Of a DNA stretch of 64,000 nt, positions 42,268 through 52,328 are shown piece after piece (position 1 is the stretch's first letter; each line of letters starts with the position of its first letter). This DNA comes from JBLMYQ01 sp050260055. Lineage in GTDB: Bacteria > Bacillota > Clostridia > Acetivibrionales > UBA4821. The stretch covers positions 1 through 64,000 of the forward strand of contig JBLNBO010000020.1 in the NCBI GenBank assembly GCA_050260055.1, in the 5' to 3' direction. The notes beneath the pieces were generated by a model, which saw nothing but the letters and a program-made list of their open reading frames with translations, ran no database searches and was not told the origin of the DNA. Position numbers and translations under genes: made by a program.

Positions 42268-43062
42268 CTAAAACTCTATCTCCTCAACCTGATTCCACTC
42301 AATATCAAATTCTGTTTCACCATCAGTTACTTCTTCCGAATCAAATCCATTGCATATGCTGCAAAATTCGCAAAATCTGCAAACCTTTTCGTCTTTAGTC
42401 TTCAACTTTGAAGAATCAAAATTGCAGTTTAGTATTTTTTTAATTTCTTCTTTTAAAAATTCCTCATCTTTCTTGAAAAATTCCTGCGAATATTCTATTT
42501 TTACCGGATTTGCAGGGTGATTCGCCTGCCAATAAACCATCGTAATGTTATCAGGCTTAATCGGCTTCCCATTAATTATATCTCCGACCTTAGCCAGCAG
42601 ATACATATATACCCTGGTCTGAAATGCTTGTTCTGCTGTTTTTGGTTTGATTTGCTTTTCTTGAACCTTCCAATCATAAATAACAGCTCTATTTTCAGCA
42701 TCAACCATAATAAGGTCATACTTTGCCTGCAGCCGCATATTTCCTTGTTCAAGCTTAAGTTCAAATTCTGGATAATATGTATTATTCGGATTGATTAAAA
42801 TATAATCTTTCAACCTTTTTTGCCAAACCTTAATATCAGAATATTCATTCTTTTCATCAGCAAAGGAATAATCAAGCCCCATAAAATATCTATATGCAAG
42901 AAGATGAAACAATCGGCCTTTTTCTGCATGATTGTTCTCTGATATTTCATGGTTTTGCCATAAAAGGCCGTCCACATACCTTTTTTTGAATCTGAGTCTG
43001 CACTTGCTGAAAATCTCCAAAGAATTCTGGCTAAAAAACATTTCATTTAGTCTATTTGTCAT
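42268..43062 (-). CDS. Stand-alone PD-(D/E)XK (RecB/AddB-type) nuclease with cysteine cluster
   Basis: A 264-residue nuclease of the RecB family. The C-terminal nuclease domain reads YDLIMVDAENRAVIYDWKVQ with the D...DWK catalytic motif, then QTRVYMYLL. Cysteines at FSKCRLRFKKRY near the N-terminus and in VCRFCEFCSICNG (about 230) resemble the 4Fe-4S iron staple of AddB/Cas4-type nucleases. Its start overlaps the helicase gene end by 11 bp, so it is the third gene of a helicase/nuclease operon. Confidence 0.85.
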   Translation of the reverse strand: MTNRLNEMFFSQNSLEIFSKCRLRFKKRYVDGLLWQNHEISENNHAEKGRLFHLLAYRYFMGLDYSFADEKNEYSDIKVWQKRLKDYILINPNNTYYPEFELKLEQGNMRLQAKYDLIMVDAENRAVIYDWKVQEKQIKPKTAEQAFQTRVYMYLLAKVGDIINGKPIKPDNITMVYWQANHPANPVKIEYSQEFFKKDEEFLKEEIKKILNCNFDSSKLKTKDEKVCRFCEFCSICNGFDSEEVTDGETEFDIEWNQVEEIEF

Positions 43063-45271
43063 AATTCATCCTGCTTTCTCCCGCAAATCTTCCAATCTCT
43101 TCAAGATATAAAGACGGCATGGTCTTAATCTTCTTTCCAGTTTCTTTATGTAAAAATTCCTTATGTGCAGAAAAAAGAAGGTTTTCTTTTGCTCTTGTTA
43201 TACCTACATACAACAACCGCATTCTCTCTCCAATTATATCTATTTTAGCCTGTTTACCGGGTTCAACATCTTTCTTCTCTCCCAGCAGCCTATCCAACTC
43301 ATATTTCATGAAAGAAACCGGATTGCGGTACTCAGGCCTTAAGCACCAATAATCACTCAAAAATCTGTCATTTAAGGTTGCCGGAAAATCAGTTGAAGTA
43401 ATGCATGAGAGATAAACCGTATCAAACTCTAGCCCTTTGCTCCTATGGTATGTAAGAAGATTAATCTCACCGGGAACTGCCTCAAATCCTTTTCTATCAT
43501 AAACTATATTTGCAAAATAATTCAGCGAATTTTTTATGGTTTTTAATTCATGTGCAACTTCCCTTATACCCCAGTCAGGATTGAGCATCATCATATACCT
43601 AATATTTGATGCTATTTTTTGGGCAATAGCCATTTTTTCTGCATCAAAACCTAGCAAATCAGCAATATAAATAATAAAAGCTGAGAGCTCAACATTTTGG
43701 CCTTCAAGAATTAACCTGACCTTATAAATAAGCTCTTCAAAGTTTTCTTTTTGTATTTCTTCAAAAACCTTATCCGAAATGTTCCTATAATCCAGCTCTC
43801 CAGAAATAGGATATAAAAGTTGTTCAACCTTGCATACCATGAAATACTCTTTTAAATTTCCATATATCGTCTCATCCTGAATCTCAGGCATAAAACAGGT
43901 TTTAACAAGGTCATAAAAAAGCTGGTTGTCATATGGCATTGATATATAATCCAGAACAGTTCCAATAATAAGAGAAGCCTGTCCCCTCTCTATCGGAAAG
44001 CTTGTGAGTTCCCGGTATTTTGCTCCGATTAGTTCCAATTCGTTCTTAAAATCATCAATACCATAATTATTAGGAATTAGTATCGCAATTGTCTTATTTG
44101 GATACTCTTTAGCATATTTTGTTGCCCTTTTAGAAATTTCTTTTATTTCTTCCTCTTTGGTATCATAAATTCTTACCCCTATCATATATCCATCGGTTTT
44201 GGGATTTGGAAACGGGTCCTTTTTACCGACTTCTTTTATGGTTTGCTTCTCAAGACTGTCTCTGGCTTCAATGGTCGGGTGCAGCTCCTGAGACCATTCA
44301 ACAAGAAAGTTTGCCATATTTATTATATCTTTTGTATTTCTGCTGGAGCTTTCAATCTTATTTTTTTTGACATCATCCCTATAGCAATAATTTCTAAATA
44401 GTTTGGGATCAGAAATCGTAAATGAAGACATTATGCTTTGATTGCTATCGCCAACTCTGACCAGGTTCTTATTATTATCAGATATAATAAACAGAATCTC
44501 TTCCTGCAAAGTGCTCGAATCCTGAGCCTCATCCTCAAATACATAGGAATATTTGTTTTGAATCTTTAGGCGAAGTTCATCGTCTGTTTTTAAAAGAGCT
44601 ATTGCATTGCAGATTATATCATCAAAATCAAGAAGTCCTCTTCTTCTTAATTCCGCTTCATAATTTGAATATATTTCAGTTACGCATCTTAGCAATGATT
44701 TCTTGTCATTCTCAGTGTATTCTAAAAGTTTCTGTCCGCAGAATCCTTTACACTTAAAAAATGGAATCATTTCTCCTATAACCCGGGTAAATTTCTTCAA
44801 CCAGGTATCTATTTTCCGATTTCTCTGCCAGCTTGATTCTCCGTCTTTGTAATCTAAGAATGAATAGAACCTTTCTTCATTGAACCCAATCCATTCATTG
44901 ACCAGCTTATGTAGAAGCCTGTCTTGAGCAATCTCATCAAGAATCTCAAAATCGCCTGAAACAAGAATGCTTTCCGGCTTTTCCTTAACTATCTTCATAG
45001 CAAGCGAATGAAGGGTCATTACTTCATACCCCTTATTCCTTGGGAGTCCTTCTTTTTCGAGCATGTTTCCAATTCTTGTTTTAAAATTGCTTACCGCAGA
45101 ATTCATATATGTAACAATAAGAATCTTTCCCGGAGTATGGCGTTGTTCCTTAATCAGATTAGCAGCAAGGATTGCAAGGGTATATGTTTTTCCGGCACCT
45201 GGTATTGCAGGAACCGCCATATATCCTTCTCTATATTTACATACTTCTGCTTGGTCAGGACGTAGGTTCAT
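43052..45271 (-). CDS. UvrD/PcrA-like SF1A DNA helicase, AddA-like
   Basis: A 739-residue superfamily 1 helicase. It has the Q/Walker A segment PGAGKTYTLA, motif II DEAQDSS, motif III VGDSNQSIMSSF, motif V HRSKGLEFDTVYLSC and motif VI LYVGITRAKENLL. It has no nuclease domain of its own, unlike AddA, and is followed directly by a separate nuclease gene. ATG at 45271 with GAGGTG upstream. The longer in-frame extension lacks a ribosome binding site. Probable subunit of a split end-resection complex. Confidence 0.9.
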   Translation of the reverse strand: MNLRPDQAEVCKYREGYMAVPAIPGAGKTYTLAILAANLIKEQRHTPGKILIVTYMNSAVSNFKTRIGNMLEKEGLPRNKGYEVMTLHSLAMKIVKEKPESILVSGDFEILDEIAQDRLLHKLVNEWIGFNEERFYSFLDYKDGESSWQRNRKIDTWLKKFTRVIGEMIPFFKCKGFCGQKLLEYTENDKKSLLRCVTEIYSNYEAELRRRGLLDFDDIICNAIALLKTDDELRLKIQNKYSYVFEDEAQDSSTLQEEILFIISDNNKNLVRVGDSNQSIMSSFTISDPKLFRNYCYRDDVKKNKIESSSRNTKDIINMANFLVEWSQELHPTIEARDSLEKQTIKEVGKKDPFPNPKTDGYMIGVRIYDTKEEEIKEISKRATKYAKEYPNKTIAILIPNNYGIDDFKNELELIGAKYRELTSFPIERGQASLIIGTVLDYISMPYDNQLFYDLVKTCFMPEIQDETIYGNLKEYFMVCKVEQLLYPISGELDYRNISDKVFEEIQKENFEELIYKVRLILEGQNVELSAFIIYIADLLGFDAEKMAIAQKIASNIRYMMMLNPDWGIREVAHELKTIKNSLNYFANIVYDRKGFEAVPGEINLLTYHRSKGLEFDTVYLSCITSTDFPATLNDRFLSDYWCLRPEYRNPVSFMKYELDRLLGEKKDVEPGKQAKIDIIGERMRLLYVGITRAKENLLFSAHKEFLHKETGKKIKTMPSLYLEEIGRFAGESRMNYDK

Positions 45272-45302
45272 AAGGGCACCTCTTATATGGTAGTGTAAAA
45301 TT

Positions 45303-47267
45303 TCAACTATTTTCGTATCCGTCTTGATTGTACTGACTTTCAGCAAAAACAACCCTATCAGTACATCTTCTTATCAGTCTTTTTACAAAGGTGGCACATT
45401 TTCGGGTTCTGTACTCTTCATCCAGTTCTTCTGTCCAAATTTTCTCATTTTCCCATTTTGGTGAAAAAACATAAGGATTTGAAAGCTGTTCTACATCGCT
45501 TTTGCACCAAGTTTGGGAGGAAATATCTATCCAAATTTGTACTTTCCGGTTCAGCGAAGAAGATATATAGGCAGAAGGTGTTGAAATAAGAACCGCTTCA
45601 GAAAAAATCTTTTGTTCAAGCCCTAAAATGGTTTCTGCTGGTTTTACTCCTTTTTTTATCATCTCAATAAATGACTTTCCTGTATCGGCTCCAGCCATAT
45701 TACCAACTATTTTTGTGAAAGTTTCGGCAGATTCAATTAAAATTCTACAGGAGTTAATGTGCTCTTCAATCTGCGGAAGATTCAAAAGGATTGTTCTAAG
45801 CGCCTTTTGAAAAAAGACTTCTATTACTTCTGGTTGGTCTTTCCTATAATCTTCAATCCAATTTTTTAAAAGATAATATTTTTCGGTATTAAGAAATCCG
45901 ATTCGGTCTCTGAATTCTAGATTTTCTATCTTAGGCAATGTAAATGGCTTTTGAGCCATAACCTCTCTAGTAAGCAGTGCACTTCTCACAGCATCAAGCC
46001 CTAATACCATTGATAAAAGATTAGAAATATCATGCCCTGGAGGATTTATGTTCCACTGCGGATGGCTTAAGCACGCAAGTGTTACCAATGCTCTTATAAA
46101 GCTGTCCTCCATATAGCTTCTGGTTCTGGCAAGATTGACAACATTAATTTTCTGTTTTGCGAAACAGCTTTCTAAACAGTATTCCAGTACACTATCAATA
46201 ATTGGGCAAATTACTACAACGTCTGCCGGTTTTATTCCTTCTTTCAAATGTTTTTCGATTTCAAGGCATACCATTGAAATCATTTCACTTCTAAGTTCGG
46301 TCTGAATCGATTTAAAGTCAACCGGATCACATCTATCTAGTTGAATCATTTTCTCTTGAAGAATTGTATTATACATGCAATCAGAAAATTTTATAAATTC
46401 GGGTTTACATAAATAACTGGCATTAAACTCAATTATTTCCGAGCATTTCGGAAAGATTTTTTCTTCTACATATTCAGGACATGCACCCTGCTTTATCGAA
46501 ACCGCGCCATCTATGGAGAAAGAAATAACAGTCTGCTGTACATTATCCATAAGATGTCTAATCAAATCTGTCTCACATGGAACAGCTTCTTCGATTCCAT
46601 CTACTATTAAGTATTTTATATCTCCATTTAAACGGTTGATGTATTCTTTGGAGCCTAATAGATTCTTATTATATATCTCAACCGCCATAAAATAATCAAT
46701 ATATCCATTTCCCCTACAGTATTCAACATACCTGTTAATCACATCCTGCAAATCGGCAAAAAGCCTCTCTCTTGCCGAATCCTTCTTAGCATTTGAATCA
46801 TAAAGCCTTTTGCCCGCTGATTTAATATCAATATTTGAAGCAGCGGCCCTAGAAAGAATGCTTAATGCTTCAATAGTTATCTTTTCAGAGGTTGAAGTAG
46901 TATCCATAAAACGCCCTTGCTTTCTGAATTCATCAACAAAACGGTTTAATATGAACTGAGAAACTTCTGTGGTGAGAAAATTAGGTTCTATGGTTCCCTT
47001 TTTAAAGCCTTCTATATTTGAGCTTACCAAAGGCCAATATTTCCTGATTTCGCCTTGAATAAACCCGAAATATGACTGAATCCTGATAGATGAAGACTTG
47101 TTTATATTAAGATTTTTTCTCCATATTATTGATTGGCGCCTATTCCTGACAAGCACAAGGATACTATCCGTTCTTTTGCCTTGCTCCAAAAGATTTTGAT
47201 ATGTATCAATCAGTTTTTTAGTTTTACCTGAGCCGGTAGGCCCTTTAACGAGCAGTGACTGCGACAT
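45303..47267 (-). CDS. UvrD-like/AddB-like ATPase, possible non-helicase partner
   Basis: A 654-residue protein starting with LLVKGPTGSGKTKKLID (Walker A). Later helicase motifs are weak: the usual DExQ is replaced by IVDGIEEA, so full helicase activity is doubtful. The middle resembles AddB-type scaffolding helicases. Gene order ATPase-helicase-nuclease suggests an AddAB-like multisubunit enzyme with the nuclease as a separate chain. ATG at 47267 with GGAG eight bases upstream. The helicase gene follows after 31 bp. Confidence 0.72.
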   Translation of the reverse strand: MSQSLLVKGPTGSGKTKKLIDTYQNLLEQGKRTDSILVLVRNRRQSIIWRKNLNINKSSSIRIQSYFGFIQGEIRKYWPLVSSNIEGFKKGTIEPNFLTTEVSQFILNRFVDEFRKQGRFMDTTSTSEKITIEALSILSRAAASNIDIKSAGKRLYDSNAKKDSARERLFADLQDVINRYVEYCRGNGYIDYFMAVEIYNKNLLGSKEYINRLNGDIKYLIVDGIEEAVPCETDLIRHLMDNVQQTVISFSIDGAVSIKQGACPEYVEEKIFPKCSEIIEFNASYLCKPEFIKFSDCMYNTILQEKMIQLDRCDPVDFKSIQTELRSEMISMVCLEIEKHLKEGIKPADVVVICPIIDSVLEYCLESCFAKQKINVVNLARTRSYMEDSFIRALVTLACLSHPQWNINPPGHDISNLLSMVLGLDAVRSALLTREVMAQKPFTLPKIENLEFRDRIGFLNTEKYYLLKNWIEDYRKDQPEVIEVFFQKALRTILLNLPQIEEHINSCRILIESAETFTKIVGNMAGADTGKSFIEMIKKGVKPAETILGLEQKIFSEAVLISTPSAYISSSLNRKVQIWIDISSQTWCKSDVEQLSNPYVFSPKWENEKIWTEELDEEYRTRKCATFVKRLIRRCTDRVVFAESQYNQDGYENS

Positions 47268-47306
47268 AAAAATTACTCCAATAAACATTTAATAAAAAAA
47301 TTATAC

Positions 47307-47361
47307 CATAACTCATCTAAGAGTCCCACCAATTATTGGCGGGACTCTTAGATGAGTTATG
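47307..47361. terminator. Long hairpin (26 of 27 bp paired) between membrane gene and AddB-like gene
   Basis: CATAACTCATCTAAGAGTCCC (47307-47327 by position) pairs perfectly with 47341-47361. Inside, one A/C mismatch is followed by CCAAT/ATTGG. It follows the membrane gene ending at 47384 and lies just upstream of the AddB-like start. It should terminate the upstream transcript. Confidence 0.8.
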
Positions 47362-47383
47362 ATAAATTTGTAAGAATATTCGT

Positions 47384-47830
47384 TTACTTTGCTCTTGCAA
47401 TTGCTTTCGCAACCATTCCGATTCCCGCAGCAATTAGACCGAACATTAGAATACCTTCATATAAAGATACTGGCTTGAAAAAGATATTAAGACCCATAAG
47501 AATGCCAAGGAAAATAGTTATTAGTCCTCCAATTGTAAGAACCCATCCGATAATAGATTTCTCATTGAAAAACAAAACCCCTATTCCTATAAGCAAAGGT
47601 AAGATTACTAAACCAAAGGGAGGGTTTACCCCTAACAAGTCCATTAATGTGAATCTTGATGATAAGATGGTATTTTGCATTACTAAGAAAGCTCCTGCTC
47701 CAAAAAGTCCTAATCCTACAAGAAACCATACAAGCCTTGTTCCTGCCGAAGAAGAATCTTTGCTCAAAAACTCATTAACTTCTTCATCAACTTTTTCCTG
47801 ATCATTTTTAGAAAATTTACTTTCTTCCAT
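47384..47830 (-). CDS. Small four-helix membrane protein, unknown
   Basis: A 148-residue protein with a charged N-terminal 30 residues and four membrane helices (about 32-50, 68-86, 92-112 and 118-143). No family recognised. ATG start after GGGGGAGG. It precedes the long hairpin and follows the WG-repeat gene by 29 bp, so the two may be co-transcribed. Confidence 0.75.
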   Translation of the reverse strand: MEESKFSKNDQEKVDEEVNEFLSKDSSSAGTRLVWFLVGLGLFGAGAFLVMQNTILSSRFTLMDLLGVNPPFGLVILPLLIGIGVLFFNEKSIIGWVLTIGGLITIFLGILMGLNIFFKPVSLYEGILMFGLIAAGIGMVAKAIARAK

Positions 47831-47859
47831 AATAAACCTCCCCCAAAATTATTGAAACT

Positions 47860-49446
47860 CTATTTACTTATAGTACTCATCCATATTAAGCTGCCGCTTC
47901 TTGTAATATAGCCATAACCTGCTGAAATTCCAGTATTTTGATCAATATATTGAATATATGCTACACCGCTTCTAAAGTCTCCTGCCTCAGTATATTGAGG
48001 CTTAATTACATAGTTTCCGCTGTAATCAATATATCCCCAAAGGCCTCCCTCTTTTACCTTAGCTAAACCTTCTCTGAACATCCCTTCTCCACTGTTTCCC
48101 TGACAGTCAGAAAACCTTGCCGGAATAGCTATCTTGCCAGTTTTGTCTATGAATCCATATCCATCATAGAATTTAACACAAGCAAGTCCCTCATGGAACG
48201 TAAACATAGTATTAAAAGTCGGGGCTATTATTACATTGCCACTTTTATCTATACATCCGTATTGAATCCCAATTTTAACGCAAGCGAGTCCTTCCCTAAA
48301 AGCATAAGAAGCTTCATCATATTGAGGTGGAATAATATAAGTGCCTGTCTTATCAATATAGCCAAATTTATTTTGAACTCTAACACAAGCAGCTCCATCA
48401 TAAAAATCATATGCACTATCAAATTGAAGAGGGATTACAGCCTTTCCAGTCTTATCAATATATCCGTATTTTTTATCCTTTTTGATTACCGCAATCCCCT
48501 CATGAAAATCATAAGCATAGTCAAAAGAAGGTTTTATTAATGTAGTTCCAGCCTTATTAATAAATCCATATTTTCCGTTTTGTCTTATTTTCGCCATTCC
48601 TTCATAAAAGTCGTAAGCATATTCAAATTTTGCTGGAATAAGATAAACACCTTCATTATTTATGTATCCAAATTTATTAGTGTTAACATCCTTAACCAGT
48701 GCCAAACCTTCATAGAATTCACTGGCCATTGCAAATATTGGCTTAATTACTTCTCTCCCTGCCCTGTTTATAAATCCATAACGCTTGGTACCATCAGAAG
48801 CAGCTTTTACAATTTTAAATAATGTTCCTTCTGCACTGCTCCCGCGGCTCAGAAAATCGTCCACACCCGCTATCGGCTTCATCAAGGCAATTATACTCAT
48901 AAGTAAATCCTGCTCTTGGGTATCGCTTATTATCTTTTCATTGTCACTAATAATTATAAGGTCATTGTAATATAATACTTTCTTTCCGAGTGATTCAACC
49001 AGAGCTCTTAAAGGTAAAAAAGTTCTTTCATTTATTGACTCGGCAGGAACATCAATAACTACCGGCTTATTATTTATGAATATTTTTTTGCTTCCTAATG
49101 TCAGTTTTACCGTTCTGCCTTGCTGTATTACTATTACCGTCTGAGTCTTGCCATCCCACTTTACATCGGCCCCAATACTCTCAGAAATAAATCGGACAGG
49201 AACCAATGTCCTGGCAGACTTTGATAAAGGGCACACTTGATTATTGCTTGTATCTACAAAAGTCTTGTTAGTATTTACATAGGCAATCGGACTGCCTATG
49301 TAAAGCACAACAGAATTGGCAAGTCTTTGCCGAACAGTCTTGGGAAGGTCGGAAAATGCAAGGACTGAGCTTTCAAATACAGAGAAAATTAAAAGCATTA
49401 AGAAAAAAACTTTAATGATAAGCTTATTTCTGTTGATAAGAACCAC
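47860..49446 (-). CDS. Secreted copper-amine-oxidase-N-like protein with WG repeats
   Basis: A 528-residue secreted protein. It has a signal peptide (to about residue 30), a CuAO-N-like domain (TLVPVRFISESIGADVKWDGKTQTV, then LPLRALVESLGKKV) and about nine WG-type beta repeats (KYGFINKAGTTLIKPSFDYAYDFHEGIAV-like, about 33 residues each). The N-terminal domain often marks cell-wall or S-layer associated proteins. The role is unknown. The GTG start at 49446 is weakly supported, as GGGGGT overlaps it. Confidence 0.78.
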   Translation of the reverse strand: MVLINRNKLIIKVFFLMLLIFSVFESSVLAFSDLPKTVRQRLANSVVLYIGSPIAYVNTNKTFVDTSNNQVCPLSKSARTLVPVRFISESIGADVKWDGKTQTVIVIQQGRTVKLTLGSKKIFINNKPVVIDVPAESINERTFLPLRALVESLGKKVLYYNDLIIISDNEKIISDTQEQDLLMSIIALMKPIAGVDDFLSRGSSAEGTLFKIVKAASDGTKRYGFINRAGREVIKPIFAMASEFYEGLALVKDVNTNKFGYINNEGVYLIPAKFEYAYDFYEGMAKIRQNGKYGFINKAGTTLIKPSFDYAYDFHEGIAVIKKDKKYGYIDKTGKAVIPLQFDSAYDFYDGAACVRVQNKFGYIDKTGTYIIPPQYDEASYAFREGLACVKIGIQYGCIDKSGNVIIAPTFNTMFTFHEGLACVKFYDGYGFIDKTGKIAIPARFSDCQGNSGEGMFREGLAKVKEGGLWGYIDYSGNYVIKPQYTEAGDFRSGVAYIQYIDQNTGISAGYGYITRSGSLIWMSTISK

Positions 49447-49483
49447 CCCCAGAAAATCATATAGATATGTTTAAATACATCTT

Positions 49484-50485
49484 CTAGAATATGAGCCCAA
49501 GAACAAACATAATCAGACCTGCAAGCACTGCACATATTGGAATTGTCATTATCCAGGCAACTACTATATTCTTAGCAACGCCCCATCTTACTGCCGAAAG
49601 CCTTTTTGTTGCTCCAACTCCCATTATTGACGTAGAAATAACGTGTGTGGTACTAACCGGAGCATGCATTGCAGTAGCAGTAAGGATAATTCCTGCTGCC
49701 GCAGTTTCTGCTGCAAAACCATTAACCGGAGTTAATCTTGCCATATTTACTCCCATTGTTTTTATTATTCTCCATCCTCCAACAGCTGTTCCTATCGCCA
49801 TAGCAAGTGCACAAGCTACTCTAACCCATTCAGGTACTTCAAAACTAGTTATTACACCAGAACTTACAAGCGCCATAGTTATAATTCCCATAGCTTTTTG
49901 AGCATCATTACTCCCATGACTGAATGCCATTGACGCGGCAGAAAGAATTTGTGCTTTGGAAAAAACAACCGTAACAAAACGAGGTGTTGCCTTCCTCAAA
50001 ATCCACATCAATAACCACATTACAACAAATCCTGCAAAGAATCCGATTACAGGAGAAAGAATAAGCCAAAGTATTATTTTAACAAAGAAGCTGTACCATG
50101 CAACAACAGATATTGTTCCTTTATAGACAATCGCGGCACCTAATAAACTTCCAATAAGTGCGTGGGATGAACTGCTTGGTATTCCAAAATACCAGGTAAT
50201 AAGATTCCATATTATTGCAGAAATTAATGTTGCAACTATTACTAATGTCGAAACAGAAACTGGGCTCACTATGCCGCTTCCAATCGTCTTTGCAACACCT
50301 GAACTTACCAACGCTCCAACAAGATTTAATACTGCAGCCATAACAATCGCAGTACTCGGCTTAAGTACTCTAGTTCCAATTGAAGTTGCTATTGCATTAG
50401 CCGTATCATGAAATCCATTTATAAAATCGAAAGCAAGCGCGAGGACGATAATAACAACTACACCAGTCATAACTTCACTAGGCAT
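49484..50485 (-). CDS. pit: PiT-family inorganic phosphate transporter
   Basis: A 333-residue transporter with about ten helices. PiT signatures are FDFINGFHDTANAIAT near the N-terminus and AFSHGSNDAQKAMGI in the middle. It imports phosphate, often as a metal complex, driven by ion gradients. Its start overlaps the DUF47 gene by eight bases, a common pairing. ATG start. Confidence 0.95.
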   Translation of the reverse strand: MPSEVMTGVVVIIVLALAFDFINGFHDTANAIATSIGTRVLKPSTAIVMAAVLNLVGALVSSGVAKTIGSGIVSPVSVSTLVIVATLISAIIWNLITWYFGIPSSSSHALIGSLLGAAIVYKGTISVVAWYSFFVKIILWLILSPVIGFFAGFVVMWLLMWILRKATPRFVTVVFSKAQILSAASMAFSHGSNDAQKAMGIITMALVSSGVITSFEVPEWVRVACALAMAIGTAVGGWRIIKTMGVNMARLTPVNGFAAETAAAGIILTATAMHAPVSTTHVISTSIMGVGATKRLSAVRWGVAKNIVVAWIMTIPICAVLAGLIMFVLGLIF

Positions 50486-51101
50486 GCTTCATTACCACTC
50501 CCTCTATCGTATTGGCCAAATCTTCGCACATATCAAGCGTATTTTCTAAAAACTCAAATATCTCTTTCCACTTGATTATTTCAATAGGCTTGGTTTCTTC
50601 AGCAAAAAGCTTAGTAACTGCTCCCCTGTAAACTGAATCTCCCTCATTTTCTATACGGTTTATTTCAACTATTTTCTTATAAAGCTGTTTGGTATTTTTG
50701 GTGTCTTTCAATGCATCAGCCATACTTTGAATTTCTTTTGCAGCAGCTATAATAAGATCAGTTATGATAATTGCTTCTTCTTTACAGCTTTTTATTCCAA
50801 AAATTAAAATGCTATGAGCTGTATCCTCAATATAATCCATAATTTCATCAATCTCTTTTGCAATCTGATAGATATCTTCTCTATCAAGCGGAGTAATAAA
50901 GGATTTATTTAATTGAGAAAGAATGGCATGCGTATTTTCATCCCCTTCTTCTTCAACTACTTTCATCTTTTTAACTTTGGTTTCCAAATCCTTTGTAGGA
51001 TCAGATACTATCTCTTTTAATAATAGTGCACCTTCATAGACCTTGTTTGCTGATTGGACGAATAATTTAAAAAAAGTATCGTCCTTTGGGAAAATTACCA
51101 T
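50478..51101 (-). CDS. DUF47 (PhoU-like) phosphate transport accessory protein
   Basis: A 207-residue all-helical protein of the DUF47/YkaA family, related to PhoU. Signatures: KMKVVEEEGDENTHAILSQLNKSFITPLDREDIYQIAKEIDEIMDYIEDTA. It lies upstream of and overlaps pit, and is believed to regulate that transporter. ATG start preceded by GGAGG. A weak promoter lies just upstream. Confidence 0.93.
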   Translation of the reverse strand: MVIFPKDDTFFKLFVQSANKVYEGALLLKEIVSDPTKDLETKVKKMKVVEEEGDENTHAILSQLNKSFITPLDREDIYQIAKEIDEIMDYIEDTAHSILIFGIKSCKEEAIIITDLIIAAAKEIQSMADALKDTKNTKQLYKKIVEINRIENEGDSVYRGAVTKLFAEETKPIEIIKWKEIFEFLENTLDMCEDLANTIEGVVMKHA

Positions 51102-51143
51102 ATAAAACCTCCATTATATGTTATATTAAGTTTCTTCTTCTTA

Positions 51144-51172
51144 ATTATACAGTATTTACAATGCTAAAACAA
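51144..51172 (-). promoter_or_regulatory. Promoter of DUF47-pit (TTGTTT-17-TATAAT)
   Basis: TATAAT at 51149-51144 and TTGTTT at 51172-51167 with a 17-bp spacer. The -35 box is weak. No Pho-box-type repeat is evident by eye. Confidence 0.6.
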
Positions 51173-51210
51173 AAAGAAATTATTTTATGTACTCAGTTAT
51201 AATAATATTT

Positions 51211-52245
51211 CTATTTTTTTGAAGAAATACTTTGATTAATAGGAAGAGAAAATTCAATATCATTTTCTATAAAAGCATTATGAAGCCTTTTAATAAATTC
51301 ATGCTTTATTATATATTGATTTGAGAATTCTTCTGCTTTAACAATAACATTAAAGCTTATGCCAGCTTCTGATAAAGCATTGAATCTTACAACAGGCTCA
51401 TTTTCTTTTACAGTCCCATCCACATCATTTATAACAGTATTTGCAACTTTGATGCATAAAGCCTCGACCTTATCCAGATTGTTTTCTTTACTTATGGTTA
51501 TAGGCACTGAAACCGGTACCTGCTTGTCCGGGGTACTGAAATTTGTTATAGCAACAACTGCAAGCTTTTGATTAGGTATAATTATTAGATGGTCGTTTCC
51601 TGCTTTTATTATGGTGTCTCTCCATGTAATATCAGTTACATATCCTTCTTCTCCGGAGTCCAGTTTAATATAATCACCTGGTTTAATTTGCTTAGAAGCA
51701 ATAAGATTTAATCCTGAAAACAAGTTTGTCAGAGTATCTTTTAGCGCAAGAGCAACTGCAAGTCCTCCAACTCCTAGCGCTGTTAACACAGGTGTTATTG
51801 AAACTCCTAATGTATCCAGAAGAAATAAACCACCTATGATAAAAACAATTATTCTCATTATATTAACCAATATAGAAGTAGCGGGAATCGCGCTTTCTTC
51901 TTTATTGGAATATATATTAATCAAGCCTCCTAAAATATTGGCGCCAGCAACTGTTATAAGTACTATGCCAACGGCAAGCATAACTTTTGCAATAACTCCC
52001 ATAGCCTTAGGCTCAACAGGCGTACTAATGACTGCTCCATAAACACCTGCAACAACAAAGAGCAAAAGAACAGGCCCTTTGCTGGTTCTTATCATCTCAT
52101 TAGCCCTAATATGATTAAGTGCAGGAACTTTTCTTAACCGCCTAACTATTATCTTTTCAAAAATAACTCCAATTAATAACGCCCCTACTATATAAAATAA
52201 TGGTAAAAAAGCTTTCAGTAACAAAAATATATTTTTTGTAACCAC
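51211..52245 (-). CDS. MscS-family mechanosensitive channel
   Basis: A 344-residue small-conductance mechanosensitive channel-like protein. About four N-terminal hydrophobic segments lead into the pore helix and the family block ALGVGGLAVALALKDTLTNLFSGL. The beta domain follows (KPGDYIKLDSGEEGYVTDITWRDT) and then the C-terminal alpha/beta domain. It would release osmolytes on hypo-osmotic shock. ATG start. It stands alone after the phosphate pair. Confidence 0.93.
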   Translation of the reverse strand: MVTKNIFLLLKAFLPLFYIVGALLIGVIFEKIIVRRLRKVPALNHIRANEMIRTSKGPVLLLFVVAGVYGAVISTPVEPKAMGVIAKVMLAVGIVLITVAGANILGGLINIYSNKEESAIPATSILVNIMRIIVFIIGGLFLLDTLGVSITPVLTALGVGGLAVALALKDTLTNLFSGLNLIASKQIKPGDYIKLDSGEEGYVTDITWRDTIIKAGNDHLIIIPNQKLAVVAITNFSTPDKQVPVSVPITISKENNLDKVEALCIKVANTVINDVDGTVKENEPVVRFNALSEAGISFNVIVKAEEFSNQYIIKHEFIKRLHNAFIENDIEFSLPINQSISSKK

Positions 52246-52328
52246 TTAAAATCCCCCTATATTACTATCTGACAATTATAAAAAGTTATTTGAATATTCT
52301 CTCTATAATTAAAAATTTAGATTTTAAA

